In this document: in pieces, positions 45,286-53,136 of the stretch
Position numbering within the stretch: the first letter of the stretch is position 1
Layout: the number at the start of each line of letters is the position of its first letter
The notes under the pieces: generated by a model
What the model was told of the DNA's origin: nothing
Database searches by the model: none
Seen by the model: the letters and a program-made list of their open reading frames with translations, nothing else
Made by a program: the position numbers and the translations under genes
Origin: Clostridiales bacterium
GTDB lineage: Bacteria > Bacillota > Clostridia > Oscillospirales > Oscillospiraceae
Assembly (NCBI GenBank): GCA_004555705.1
Contig: SFHI01000004.1
Location: 1-64,000, forward strand
DNA: 64,000 bases
Direction: 5' to 3'

Positions 45286-46200
45286 TCAGAACAAGACCTG
45301 CCACTGCCCCGGTTCGTTTTCGGGACTTTGGCTTTGCTTCTGCCGCTCCCAGAGGGCCAGAAGCTCCTCCATAGTTACGGCCAGACTCAGCTCTCGGGCG
45401 CTGCGCTCCCAGACCTCCTCCCGGAAGGCCCCGTTCTGTTCCAGTACCCGGTTCAAAATGGCAATGGTGCGGTTTCTCCCGGTGAGCAGATTATTCAGGA
45501 TGGCAATGGCCCAGTATCCGCCCTCCTGAACCAGGCCGCTGTCAAACTGCTCCCGGATAATGGGCTCCAAGTCCACGGGCACCTGCCGCAGCAGACAGGA
45601 CACTCCATTGGCCGAGAACTCCAACAGCGCGTAGGGACATTTTCCCACCATCCGCATGGGTACCCCCGCCGCGCCCGGGTTCAGAATCACCTTGTCCGCG
45701 TACCTTTGAATGTATTGCAGATGGGAGTGGGCCGTCAGCAGCAGCTTCGTTTCCATGGAACGGAAAATATCCTGAATCCGCTCTTCTCCGGGCTGAAATA
45801 CCAGACTGTCGCTGTCCTTTTCCGCATGGGCAATTTCCATGGGAACCCCCTGAAGCGTGACCCGGTCATAGATGGGAATCTCTGCAAAAAATGTGAAATC
45901 CTTCTCCCGCAGCCGTTCATAGGTATACAGCAGGGAGCCGGTCTTGGAGCCGGGGACAAACTCCGCCTTTCCCTCACGGTGCTCCAGAAGATAACGCTCC
46001 CGGTTCCCCCGGACGGCATAGCAGGGGTACTGCTTCCTCAGGCTGTGAATCAAATCCATGGTCCGCTCCGGATAGGAGAAGTCCGTCACAAAGTCCCCAA
46101 GAAGCACGAAGCACTCCGCCCCCAGATTCCGGGCGTCCTCTACGCAGGCCCGGAACGCCCGGTAATTTCCGTGGATATCTCCCAAAACCGCCGCTCTCAT
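45286..46200 (-). CDS. Calcineurin-like metallophosphoesterase
   Basis: This 304-residue protein has an N-terminal dimetal phosphoesterase domain: AVLGDIHGN (D8, H10), LLGDFVTD (D35), VRGNRE (N64, R65), a histidine in MEIAHAEKD, and TAHSHLQY before the terminal NPGAAGVPMR. It belongs to the YfcE/DR1281-like group of cytoplasmic phosphodiesterases. The C-terminal 90 residues form an extra helical region of unknown role. The ATG at 46200 follows the decarboxylase stop by one base with GGGAGGAATCTT overlapping it, so it ends the SCIFF-maturase-decarboxylase operon. Confidence 0.88.
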   Translation of the reverse strand: MRAAVLGDIHGNYRAFRACVEDARNLGAECFVLLGDFVTDFSYPERTMDLIHSLRKQYPCYAVRGNRERYLLEHREGKAEFVPGSKTGSLLYTYERLREKDFTFFAEIPIYDRVTLQGVPMEIAHAEKDSDSLVFQPGEERIQDIFRSMETKLLLTAHSHLQYIQRYADKVILNPGAAGVPMRMVGKCPYALLEFSANGVSCLLRQVPVDLEPIIREQFDSGLVQEGGYWAIAILNNLLTGRNRTIAILNRVLEQNGAFREEVWERSARELSLAVTMEELLALWERQKQSQSPENEPGQWQVLF

Positions 46201-46201
46201 A

Positions 46202-47545
46202 CTAAGATTCCTCCCGGAGCACCCGGCAGCGCTCCACACCGTAGTAGCGGAAGCAGGCAATGGCAGCCTCATCGATTCGCTCCCCGGACACCACGATGGG
46301 CACCGCCGGAGGGCATCCCACGGAAGCCTCACCCAAAATTTCCCCCAGGCACTCTGACACGGGGAGCACCTGCGCCGGAGCAAGCATGGCCTCCCGAATG
46401 GATTTCACCCGCTCTCCCCTGCCTGGGTTGGGGGGGCAGGTATAAAGCGGAGCCCGGAAGGGAATCTCCAGCAGCGCCTCTTCCAATCTGTGAAGCCCCT
46501 CCATCCCAACCTCAGGGGTCAGCATCAGCACCAGATAGTCCGGGTCCGAAAACTCCGGGACGATGTTCCGCTTCTCCAGTTCCCGGGCCAACTCCCGGCC
46601 GGTGAACCCGGCGGGCCTCGCGTGAATCGTAATTTTCAATGGCTCTTCGCCGTACAGACGATACCCCTTCCCCATGAGCTTCTGCCTGAGCTCCTCCACC
46701 CGAGGCAGGAACCCGGCCAAAGCCTCCGGAAAGCCCTCCAAATACCGGTTTGCCCTGTCCAGAGACTGCAGAATCAGGTAGGAGGGGCTGGTGGAGCCAA
46801 ACAGTGCCAGCGCGGCCTTTGCCGACCAGGAAAGCTCCTCCGCGCAGGAAGCGGAAATATGCAGGTACGCGCCCCCCGTCAGAACCGGCAGGGTCTTGTG
46901 GGCGGAGGCGCAGCACAGGTCCGCCCCCAGGTCCATGGGATGGGCAGACTTTGGCAGAAACCGCAGATAGGCCCCATGGGCGCAGTCCACCAGCAGCAGA
47001 CACCCCAGGTCATGGCAGACCTGGGCAATCCCGGCGATATCCGCCATGCCACCCAGATAATCCGGGCTGGTCAGGTACACAGCCACCGGCCTTTCGGGAG
47101 CGGCGCGCAGAACCCGTTCCACCTCCCCGGGGGTCATGCTCCAGGTCAGATAGGATTCCCCCTTTTCCGGCATCAGCCACAGGACATCCAAATCCAGCAG
47201 CGCCGCCGCGCTGAGGAAGGTTTTGTGCACATTCCGGGCCGCGGCAATCAGGGGTCTTTTCCCCCGGTTCTTCCCATAGAGCATGGCCAGGTACAGCATG
47301 GCCCGGATGCACTGGGAGGAACCCTCGGTGGAATAGAAGGTGTCACAGCCGAAGAGCCTGCCCGCGTTTTCCTCGCTGCTGCGGATAATGCCCTCCGCCT
47401 CATACAGGCTGTCGGCCCCGTCAATCTCCGTAATGTCCAGCGGCTCCATGCCCAGTCCGGGGACTCCCTTGTGCCCGGGCATATGCAGCCGCAGGGCCTC
47501 CCGCCGGTTGTATTCCCGGACGAAATCGCAGATGGGCGTTTCCAT
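46202..47545 (-). CDS. PLP-dependent Orn/Lys/Arg decarboxylase family protein
   Basis: This 447-residue fold-type I PLP enzyme of the short, wing-less decarboxylase group (YaaO/SpeA-like in Gram-positives) has LRLHMPGHKG at the N-terminus. The cofactor-binding TEGSSQCIRAML is near residue 75, and the Schiff-base lysine lies in CASAHKTLPVLTGG near residue 212. It may decarboxylate arginine, lysine or ornithine; subgroup specificity is not evident. The ATG overlaps the radical-SAM maturase stop (TAATG), so it is coupled to that gene rather than to polyamine genes, an unusual placement. Confidence 0.88.
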   Translation of the reverse strand: METPICDFVREYNRREALRLHMPGHKGVPGLGMEPLDITEIDGADSLYEAEGIIRSSEENAGRLFGCDTFYSTEGSSQCIRAMLYLAMLYGKNRGKRPLIAAARNVHKTFLSAAALLDLDVLWLMPEKGESYLTWSMTPGEVERVLRAAPERPVAVYLTSPDYLGGMADIAGIAQVCHDLGCLLLVDCAHGAYLRFLPKSAHPMDLGADLCCASAHKTLPVLTGGAYLHISASCAEELSWSAKAALALFGSTSPSYLILQSLDRANRYLEGFPEALAGFLPRVEELRQKLMGKGYRLYGEEPLKITIHARPAGFTGRELARELEKRNIVPEFSDPDYLVLMLTPEVGMEGLHRLEEALLEIPFRAPLYTCPPNPGRGERVKSIREAMLAPAQVLPVSECLGEILGEASVGCPPAVPIVVSGERIDEAAIACFRYYGVERCRVLREES

Positions 47546-48918
47546 TACTGTTCGCCCAGAGCCCGGGCCACCGCCACCATGATGGCGCACTCCATCCGCT
47601 TGCGGAAGAGCTTGCAGCCGTATTCATACACACCGGTTACGCTGCCGGTGGAGTGGTAGGCGTTTGCCGCGCAGCCGCCGGAGCAGTACAGCCGCGCCCA
47701 GCAATCCCGGCACTCGGCATGGGCATAGACATTGCACTGCCGGAACTCCTCCTGGACCTCGGTGTTGGTCACCCCGTCCCAGATGTTCCCCAGCTTGAAC
47801 CGCTCCTCTCCCACAAACTGGTGGCAGGGATACAGGTCGCCCCAGGGGGTCACCGCCATGTACTCGGTTCCGCTGCCGCAGCCGGAAATCCGCTTATAGA
47901 TGCAGGGGCCTCCGGTCAGGTCGATCATGTAGTGGTAGAAAGTGAAGGGTCTCCCCTCTTTGTCCCGCCGCAGCATCAGCTCCGCCAATTTTTCATACTG
48001 CTCCATAACAATGGGCAGGTCTTCCTCAGTTAGGGCGGAGGGGTCTCCCGCAGCACATACCACCGGCTCCATGCTCAGCTCCGTGAAGCCCAAATCCAGC
48101 ATCTGCTGGATATCATTCAGGAAGTCGGGATTTGCGTGGGTGAAGGTGCCCCGCATATAGTAGTTCTTGCCTCCCCGGGCCTCAACGAATCTCTGGAACT
48201 TGGGAACGATCTTCTCCCAGCTTCCCTTCCCGGCGTAGTCCACCCGGAAGCGGTCGTGGATTTCCTTCCGGCCATCCAGGCTCAGTACCACATTGCTGCA
48301 CTCCCGGTTGGCAAAGTCGATGACATCGTCGTCAATCAGCACGCCGTTGGTGGTCAGGGTGAAGCGGAAATGCTTGCCGTGCTCCTTCTCGATGCTCCGG
48401 GCATAGGCCACCAGGTCCTTCACCACCTGGAAATTCATCAGCGGCTCCCCGCCGAAGAAGTCCACTTCCAGGTTCCGCCGGGTGCCGGAATGCTCCACCA
48501 GGAAGTCCAGAGCCCGCTTGCCCACCTCAAAGCTCATCACTGCCCGGTCACCGTGATACTTGCCCTGGCTGGCGAAGCAGTAGGAGCAGTTCAGGTTGCA
48601 GGTGTGTGCGATGTGCAGGCAAAGCGCCTTCACCACACCGCCCGTTTTCTTTTTCAGGGTATCCGCCATAGGCGCAAAGGTGTCGGGGGTGAACAGCTTC
48701 CCCGCTTCTTTCAGGGACACTACCTGGTCATAGCACTCCTCCAGCTCCTGCCGGGTTACCTGGGAAAATTGCCCCTGAAGGGTATCCAGGATTTCCTCCC
48801 GGGAGTGCTCCTCAAACATCCCGATGATCTCATAGGCGGCCTCATCCACCACATGAACCGCACCGGAGCAAACGTCCAGCACAATGTTGCAGCCGCCCAG
48901 CTTGTATTGGTGAATCAT
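47545..48918 (-). CDS. SCIFF-peptide thioether radical-SAM maturase
   Basis: This 457-residue radical-SAM/SPASM enzyme installs cysteine thioether cross-links on the SCIFF peptide. An N-terminal RRE-like leader-binding region (residues 1-90) precedes HTCNLNCSYCF, with the SAM-cluster cysteines C107, C111 and C114. The SPASM domain has CGSGTEYMAVTPWGDLYPC and the late CRDCWARLYCSGGC ligands for auxiliary clusters. The length fits the family exactly, and the precursor lies 58 bp upstream, confirming the assignment. A GAAGGAGAA site follows an attenuating terminator. Confidence 0.95.
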   Translation of the reverse strand: MIHQYKLGGCNIVLDVCSGAVHVVDEAAYEIIGMFEEHSREEILDTLQGQFSQVTRQELEECYDQVVSLKEAGKLFTPDTFAPMADTLKKKTGGVVKALCLHIAHTCNLNCSYCFASQGKYHGDRAVMSFEVGKRALDFLVEHSGTRRNLEVDFFGGEPLMNFQVVKDLVAYARSIEKEHGKHFRFTLTTNGVLIDDDVIDFANRECSNVVLSLDGRKEIHDRFRVDYAGKGSWEKIVPKFQRFVEARGGKNYYMRGTFTHANPDFLNDIQQMLDLGFTELSMEPVVCAAGDPSALTEEDLPIVMEQYEKLAELMLRRDKEGRPFTFYHYMIDLTGGPCIYKRISGCGSGTEYMAVTPWGDLYPCHQFVGEERFKLGNIWDGVTNTEVQEEFRQCNVYAHAECRDCWARLYCSGGCAANAYHSTGSVTGVYEYGCKLFRKRMECAIMVAVARALGEQ

Positions 48919-48934
48919 CTTCTATTCTCCTTCA

Positions 48935-48964
48935 TAAAAAATGCCGCCGATACCGGCGGCATTT
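48935..48964 (-). terminator. Terminator between SCIFF precursor and maturase
   Basis: On the minus strand AAATGCCGCCG and CGGCGGCATTT pair perfectly around GTAT and lead into a T6 run, 13 bp past the precursor stop. It leaves only 16 bp to the maturase start. It should make precursor mRNA more abundant than maturase mRNA. Confidence 0.85.
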
Positions 48965-48976
48965 CAGCATATGGGA

Positions 48977-49123
48977 TTACTTGCTCTCCTTAGCGTTCTC
49001 GCACTGCTGATTGGCAATACCGCAGCTGGTCTTGCAGGCGGACTGGCAGGAAGTCTGGCATTCGCCGCAGCCACCCTCATTCTGGCACAGGTTGCGGGTC
49101 TCGATGGTCTTGATGTGCTCCAT
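48977..49123 (-). CDS. SCIFF ranthipeptide precursor, 48 residues
   Basis: This is a tiny gene reading MEHIKTIETRNLCQNEGG, then CGECQTSCQSACKTSC, then GIANQQCENAKESK. It matches the near-invariant SCIFF (six cysteines in forty-five residues) peptide of Clostridia. C19, C22, C26, C30, C34 and C41 are the canonical cysteines, and C13 in the leader is an additional seventh. The radical-SAM maturase encoded next forms thioether bridges between cysteines and acceptor residues. GGAGGG lies seven bases before the ATG. A promoter (49159-49187) and a terminator bracket the gene. The peptide's biological role is unsettled; quorum-sensing-like roles have been proposed for ranthipeptides. Confidence 0.95.
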   Translation of the reverse strand: MEHIKTIETRNLCQNEGGCGECQTSCQSACKTSCGIANQQCENAKESK

Positions 49124-49158
49124 GGTTTCACCCTCCAATTAGGTTTTTTATCTTTTAC

Positions 49159-49187
49159 AGTTTATCACAGGAACCATACGGTGTCAA
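49159..49187 (-). promoter_or_regulatory. Sigma-A promoter of the SCIFF operon
   Basis: The minus strand shows a perfect TTGACA (49182-49187), a 17-bp spacer and TAAACT (49159-49164), 36 bp before the precursor ATG. Confidence 0.75.
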
Positions 49188-49286
49188 TCCTGTTTTTCAG
49201 TCTTTTCCCTCTCCTCCGGAAATCTTGCGCTGGAAGAAGAATTGTGGTATCATTTCCCATAGAGTTTCCCGCTTGCAGTATCTGGA

Positions 49287-49526
49287 GATAAACTGTTGTT
49301 TGTCAAATATTCACTGTCATTGCGAGCCAGTGCTCACACTGGCGTGGCAATCCCCCGGTTGAATGGAACCGGGTAACGATTACCACCAAAAAGCGCAATA
49401 ATCCTCTTTTTTCTGGGATCGTTTCGATACATTTCCCTTCTAACCGGGGGATTGCCACACCACTTAAGCGGACTGGTTCGCAATGACAGGTAGTTTCCAA
49501 CGCACATTTTCAAACAACAATTCTTC
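49287..49526. repeat. Palindromic repeat with GTCATTGCGAGCC core (locus 6)
   Basis: Outer arms are GATAAACTGTTGTTTG and the slightly decayed CAAACAACAATTCTTC. Inner arms run from CTGTCATTGCGAGCCAGT (49314) to GGTTCGCAATGACAG (49489), with CCCCCGGTT and AACCGGGGG inside. It occupies most of the gap between the divergent SCIFF operon and LytTR genes. Confidence 0.8.
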
Positions 49527-49593
49527 TCAGAGCTCACCCGTAAACGATCTTACAAAGCGCCATACCCATCCCCACACAAAGGAAGGTGATCCC

Positions 49594-50292
49594 ATGCAAG
49601 TGAAAATCGCCATATGTGACGATTCCCCGGCGGACAGGCAGTTCGTCCATGACCTGGTTTCCCGGTGGGCATCCTCCTCCGGACACACAGCCAGGGTAAG
49701 CGAGTTTCCATCTGCCGAGCAGCTTCTCTTTCAACATCCCGGCGCCGCGGATTATGACATTCTGCTCCTGGATATCGAACTGGGAGCCATGGACGGGGTC
49801 ACCCTGGCAAAGAGAATCCGTCAAACCAACGATTCCGTCCAGATTATCTTCCTCACCGGGTACTCCGACTACATCGCCGAGGGCTACGAGGTCGCCGCCC
49901 TGCACTATCTGATGAAACCCGTGAACGAACGCAAGCTGTTTTCCGTTCTGGACCGTGCCGTTGAGAAGCTGAAGAAAAACGAAAAGGTTCTTCTGCTTGA
50001 GGTTGGTGGCCAGCTGGAGCGGCTTCCGATTTATGAAATCCGCTACGCCGACGTGGCAGGAAACTACGTCACCATTCACGCAGTGCGGGACCTGACCGTG
50101 AAAATGCCCCTGGGCGAACTGGAAAAGCAGCTGGACGAGCGGTTCTACCGGGCGGGCCGCTCCCTGATCGTCAATCTGACCCGCATCAGCCGGGTAACCC
50201 GGGATGCAATCCGGCTTGCCGACGGAACCTCCCTGCCCCTGCCTCGGGGCGCCTACGAAGGCGTCAACCGGGCAATCATCCAATTGAGGTGA
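49594..50292 (+). CDS. LytTR-family response regulator (AgrA-like)
   Basis: This 232-residue regulator has a receiver domain (acidic pocket D9/D10 in AICDDSPAD, phospho-acceptor D60 in LLLDIELG, switch T88 in FLTGYSD and K108 in YLMKPVNE). A LytTR DNA-binding domain follows (about 125-230: RYADVAGNYVTIHAV, FYRAGRSLIVNLTRI, GTSLPLPRGAYEGVN). The ATG at 49594 follows GGAAGGTGATCCC; upstream open frame belongs to the repeat. It overlaps or abuts the kinase gene, with an ABC exporter and a matching operator downstream. Confidence 0.93.
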   Translation: MQVKIAICDDSPADRQFVHDLVSRWASSSGHTARVSEFPSAEQLLFQHPGAADYDILLLDIELGAMDGVTLAKRIRQTNDSVQIIFLTGYSDYIAEGYEVAALHYLMKPVNERKLFSVLDRAVEKLKKNEKVLLLEVGGQLERLPIYEIRYADVAGNYVTIHAVRDLTVKMPLGELEKQLDERFYRAGRSLIVNLTRISRVTRDAIRLADGTSLPLPRGAYEGVNRAIIQLR

Positions 50293-50297
50293 CCAAC

Positions 50298-50960
50298 ATG
50301 GGATTTCTTTCCAAGAGAATTGACCGGCAGATCGCCGCTTACCAACGGGAGCTGATCGAAACCCACTACCGGGAAGTGGACAATATGTACCGCCAGATCC
50401 GCGGCTGGCGGCATGACTACCGGAATCATATCCAGACCATGAAGGCCTACGCCGCTTCCGGGGACCTGGATGCCATCCGCCGCTATCTGGACCTGCTGGA
50501 CGAGGATTTGACCACCGTAGACACGGTGATCAAAACAGGCAATCCCATGACGGATGCCATATTAAATTCCAAGATCTCCCTGGCCCGTTCCAAGGACATT
50601 CAGGTTATCGCGGACGCCCACGTCCCCGTAAGGCTCAAGTCCTCGGAGATTGACCTGTGCTGTATCTTAGGGAACCTCTTCGACAACGCCATCGAGGCAA
50701 GCATGAAGCTTCCCCAGGAGCAGCGGCTCATCCGGGTGTATATGGATATGAAAAATACCCAGCTCTACATTTCCTTCACCAACTTCACCGCCGGGAAAAA
50801 GCTCCCCAAGGTAGGGTCCCGCTTTCGCAGCACCAAGGGAGAAGGCCACGGCTTCGGCCTCGTCCGGATCGATACCATTGTGGAGCGCCTGGAAGGCTAT
50901 ATCAGCCGCAACAGCGAAGACGGCGCCTTCACCACCGAAATCCTCCTGCCCCAGGTATAG
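50298..50960 (+). CDS. Sensorless GHKL histidine kinase (NatK/AgrC-type)
   Basis: This 220-residue kinase consists only of a dimerisation helix pair and an ATPase domain. The phospho-acceptor is H39 in GWRHDYRNHIQTM. The N box is ILGNLFDNAIEAS and the G box GEGHGFGLVRIDTI. No membrane helix precedes it, unlike AgrC-type kinases, which carry five to seven. ATG 50298 is favoured over the overlapping GTG at 50289 because GAGGTG is six bases before it. It is paired with the LytTR regulator. Input may come from another protein, such as the neighbouring exporter. Confidence 0.88.
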   Translation: MGFLSKRIDRQIAAYQRELIETHYREVDNMYRQIRGWRHDYRNHIQTMKAYAASGDLDAIRRYLDLLDEDLTTVDTVIKTGNPMTDAILNSKISLARSKDIQVIADAHVPVRLKSSEIDLCCILGNLFDNAIEASMKLPQEQRLIRVYMDMKNTQLYISFTNFTAGKKLPKVGSRFRSTKGEGHGFGLVRIDTIVERLEGYISRNSEDGAFTTEILLPQV

Positions 50961-51209
50961 ACATAAATTGTTGTTTACCGCACAGTTTCAAACATGCTGT
51001 CATCCCGAGCGAGGCGGAGCCGAGTCGAGGGATCTACGCATTTCGTTGTCATTTGCAGTCAATTCAGTGCCAAGATTCTTCGACTTCGCTGCGCCATTTC
51101 TATGGTAGGATTGCCACTGGCAATCCTGATGATAGAAATTCGCTTACGCTATGCTCAGGATGACAGGGTTTTCTGTTGTTTCAGGTTGTGCGCTAAACAA
51201 CAATTTACC
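50961..51209. repeat. Palindromic repeat with GTCATCCCGAGC core (locus 7)
   Basis: Outer arms ATAAATTGTTGTTTA and TAAACAACAATTTA are the same as at other loci. The inner arms differ: CTGTCATCCCGAGCGAGGC (50997) against GCTCAGGATGACAG (51166). No gene is present; it lies between the kinase gene and the ABC exporter. Confidence 0.85.
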
Positions 51210-51232
51210 TCCACGCCGCATCCACCCGATTT

Positions 51233-51262
51233 ACAATTCATCCCCAAAAAACCACAATTCGT
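51233..51262 (+). promoter_or_regulatory. LytTR-type operator before the ABC exporter genes
   Basis: ACAATTCAT (51233-51241) is repeated as ACAATTCGT (51254-51262), phased exactly 21 bp with a 12-bp spacer. Each matches the AgrA/LytTR 9-mer consensus at 8 of 9 positions. A perfect inverted repeat GTCCCCGG/CCGGGGAC (51261-51282) and a -10-like TAGGAT (51296-51301) follow. The upstream-encoded LytTR regulator is the obvious candidate. Confidence 0.7.
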
Positions 51263-51324
51263 CCCCGGATTTCCCCGGGGACAATGCTTTTGTGTTAGGA
51301 TAACCGGGAAAGGAAGGGATTCCC

Positions 51325-53136
51325 ATGAACCAAAAACCAAAATACGGGATATGGAGCAATGTCCGCTTCATGATGAAGAATGCCCGGAAATACGCGCCAA
51401 GCGTTCTTTGGTTGTGCGCCGCTTTTGCGGTTCTGTCCGTTTCCATCCAGCTGGTGCAGCTGCTTGTAGCTCCCATGGTGCTTCGGAAGGTGGAAACCTC
51501 CGCCCCCCTCGGGGAGCTTCTGGGCACCATCGCCCTCTTTGCGCTCCTGCTGCTGGTGCTGAATGCCCTCATGGGCTATCTGGATGAGAACATCATGTAC
51601 GGCAGAATTGAAGTTCGCAGCGGCATCATCAAGGACATCAACGACAAGGCCTGCACCACCTCCTACCCCCACACCCGGCACCCCCAGGTGCTGAAGCTCC
51701 AGGATGCTTTGAACGCCTGCAACAGCAACGACGCTCCGGCGGAGCACATCTGGCACACCCTGACGGGGGTGCTGCTGAACCTGGCTGGGCTGCTGATCTA
51801 CCTGGCCCTCCTTTCCAATCTGAATCCCCTGCTTCTGGCCGTGGCCGCCGCCACCACCGTGGCCGGATTCTTCGCCGGAAAGCGGATCAACGAGTGGGAA
51901 TACCGCCACCGGGAGGAAAAAGCCCAGTATGAAAAGGAGCTTCACTACATCCGCCAGAAAACCGAATCCGTTCAGCTTGCCAAGGACATCCGGATTTTTG
52001 GCCTGGCCCCCTGGCTCAACGATGTCTACAGCAGTGTTCGGCATCTGGCTGAGGCCTTCGTCTGCCGCCGGGAGCGGGTCTATACCCTCACCTGCCTGGT
52101 GGACGCGGTGCTGCAGCTGGCCCGCAACGGCATTGCTTACGCCTATCTCATCCACATCACTTTGACCCGCGGCCTTCCGGCTTCCCAGTTCCTGCTGTAT
52201 TTCACAGCGTTTTCCGGGTTTTCCCAGTGGGTGACAGGGCTGCTTTCCAATTTTTCTCAGCTGCACAAGGAGAGCCTGGAGCTTTCCAGAATTCAGGAAT
52301 ACCTGAACCTGCCGGAGCCCTTTCGCTTTTCCGGCGGCAAGCCCATCCCTAAGGGGCCCTATGAGCTGCGGCTGGAGGGCGTCAGCTTCCGGTATCCCGG
52401 CACGGATCGGGTAATTCTCCGGGATGTGAACCTGACCATCCGCCCCGGGGAGAAGCTGGCCATTGTGGGCCTGAACGGCGCCGGGAAAACCACATTGGTG
52501 AAGCTCCTGTGCGGCTTCTACGACCCGGACGAGGGCCGGGTGCTGCTGAACGGGACGGATATCCGGGAGTTTAACCGGAGAGAATACTATGCCCTCTTCT
52601 CCGCCGTGTTCCAGGATATGTCCCTGCTGGATGTCACCGTGGCGGAAACCGTAGCACAGGCTGTAGAGGGAATTGACATTCCAAGGGTGGAGCAGTGCCT
52701 CCGGAAGGCCGGCCTGGCGGAGAAGATTGCCTCCCTGCCCCAGGGGCTTTCCACCCATGTGGGACGGCAGGTGTACCTGGATGGGGTGGAGTTCTCCGGC
52801 GGCGAAACCCAGAGGCTGATGCTGGCCCGGGCGCTGTACAAGGACGGCGGGATTCTCGTCCTGGACGAGCCCACCGCCGCTCTGGACCCCTTGGCGGAGA
52901 GCGATATCTACAATAAATACAACGAGATGACCCAGGGCAAAACCTCGGTATTCATCTCCCACCGGCTGGCCTCCACCCGGTTCTGCGACCGGATTCTGTT
53001 CCTGAAGGACGGTGGCATTGCCGAGGAGGGCACCCACCAATCCCTGCTGGATGCCGATGGGGAGTATGCCAGACTGTTCCGGGTTCAGGCCCGGTACTAT
53101 CAGGAAGGAGGGGATTTCCATGGAGCAGAATTCTGA
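51325..53136 (+). CDS. ABC exporter half-transporter A (membrane plus ATPase)
   Basis: This 603-residue fused protein has six membrane helices within residues 1-320 and a C-terminal ATPase domain. Walker A is VGLNGAGKTT near 380, the signature reads EFSGGETQ rather than LSGGQ near 490, and Walker B is ILVLDEPTAALDP near 510, with the switch histidine in ISHRL. No C39 peptidase domain is present. It forms a pair with the overlapping next gene and is likely a heterodimeric exporter of a peptide, lipid or drug. The ATG has AAGGAAGGG upstream, and the LytTR operator precedes it. Confidence 0.92.
   Translation: MNQKPKYGIWSNVRFMMKNARKYAPSVLWLCAAFAVLSVSIQLVQLLVAPMVLRKVETSAPLGELLGTIALFALLLLVLNALMGYLDENIMYGRIEVRSGIIKDINDKACTTSYPHTRHPQVLKLQDALNACNSNDAPAEHIWHTLTGVLLNLAGLLIYLALLSNLNPLLLAVAAATTVAGFFAGKRINEWEYRHREEKAQYEKELHYIRQKTESVQLAKDIRIFGLAPWLNDVYSSVRHLAEAFVCRRERVYTLTCLVDAVLQLARNGIAYAYLIHITLTRGLPASQFLLYFTAFSGFSQWVTGLLSNFSQLHKESLELSRIQEYLNLPEPFRFSGGKPIPKGPYELRLEGVSFRYPGTDRVILRDVNLTIRPGEKLAIVGLNGAGKTTLVKLLCGFYDPDEGRVLLNGTDIREFNRREYYALFSAVFQDMSLLDVTVAETVAQAVEGIDIPRVEQCLRKAGLAEKIASLPQGLSTHVGRQVYLDGVEFSGGETQRLMLARALYKDGGILVLDEPTAALDPLAESDIYNKYNEMTQGKTSVFISHRLASTRFCDRILFLKDGGIAEEGTHQSLLDADGEYARLFRVQARYYQEGGDFHGAEF

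Noticed and set aside
50289..50297. GTG at 50289 as start of the histidine kinase
   Set aside because: It overlaps the regulator stop without an upstream ribosome binding site; the ATG at 50298 has GAGGTG at six bases.
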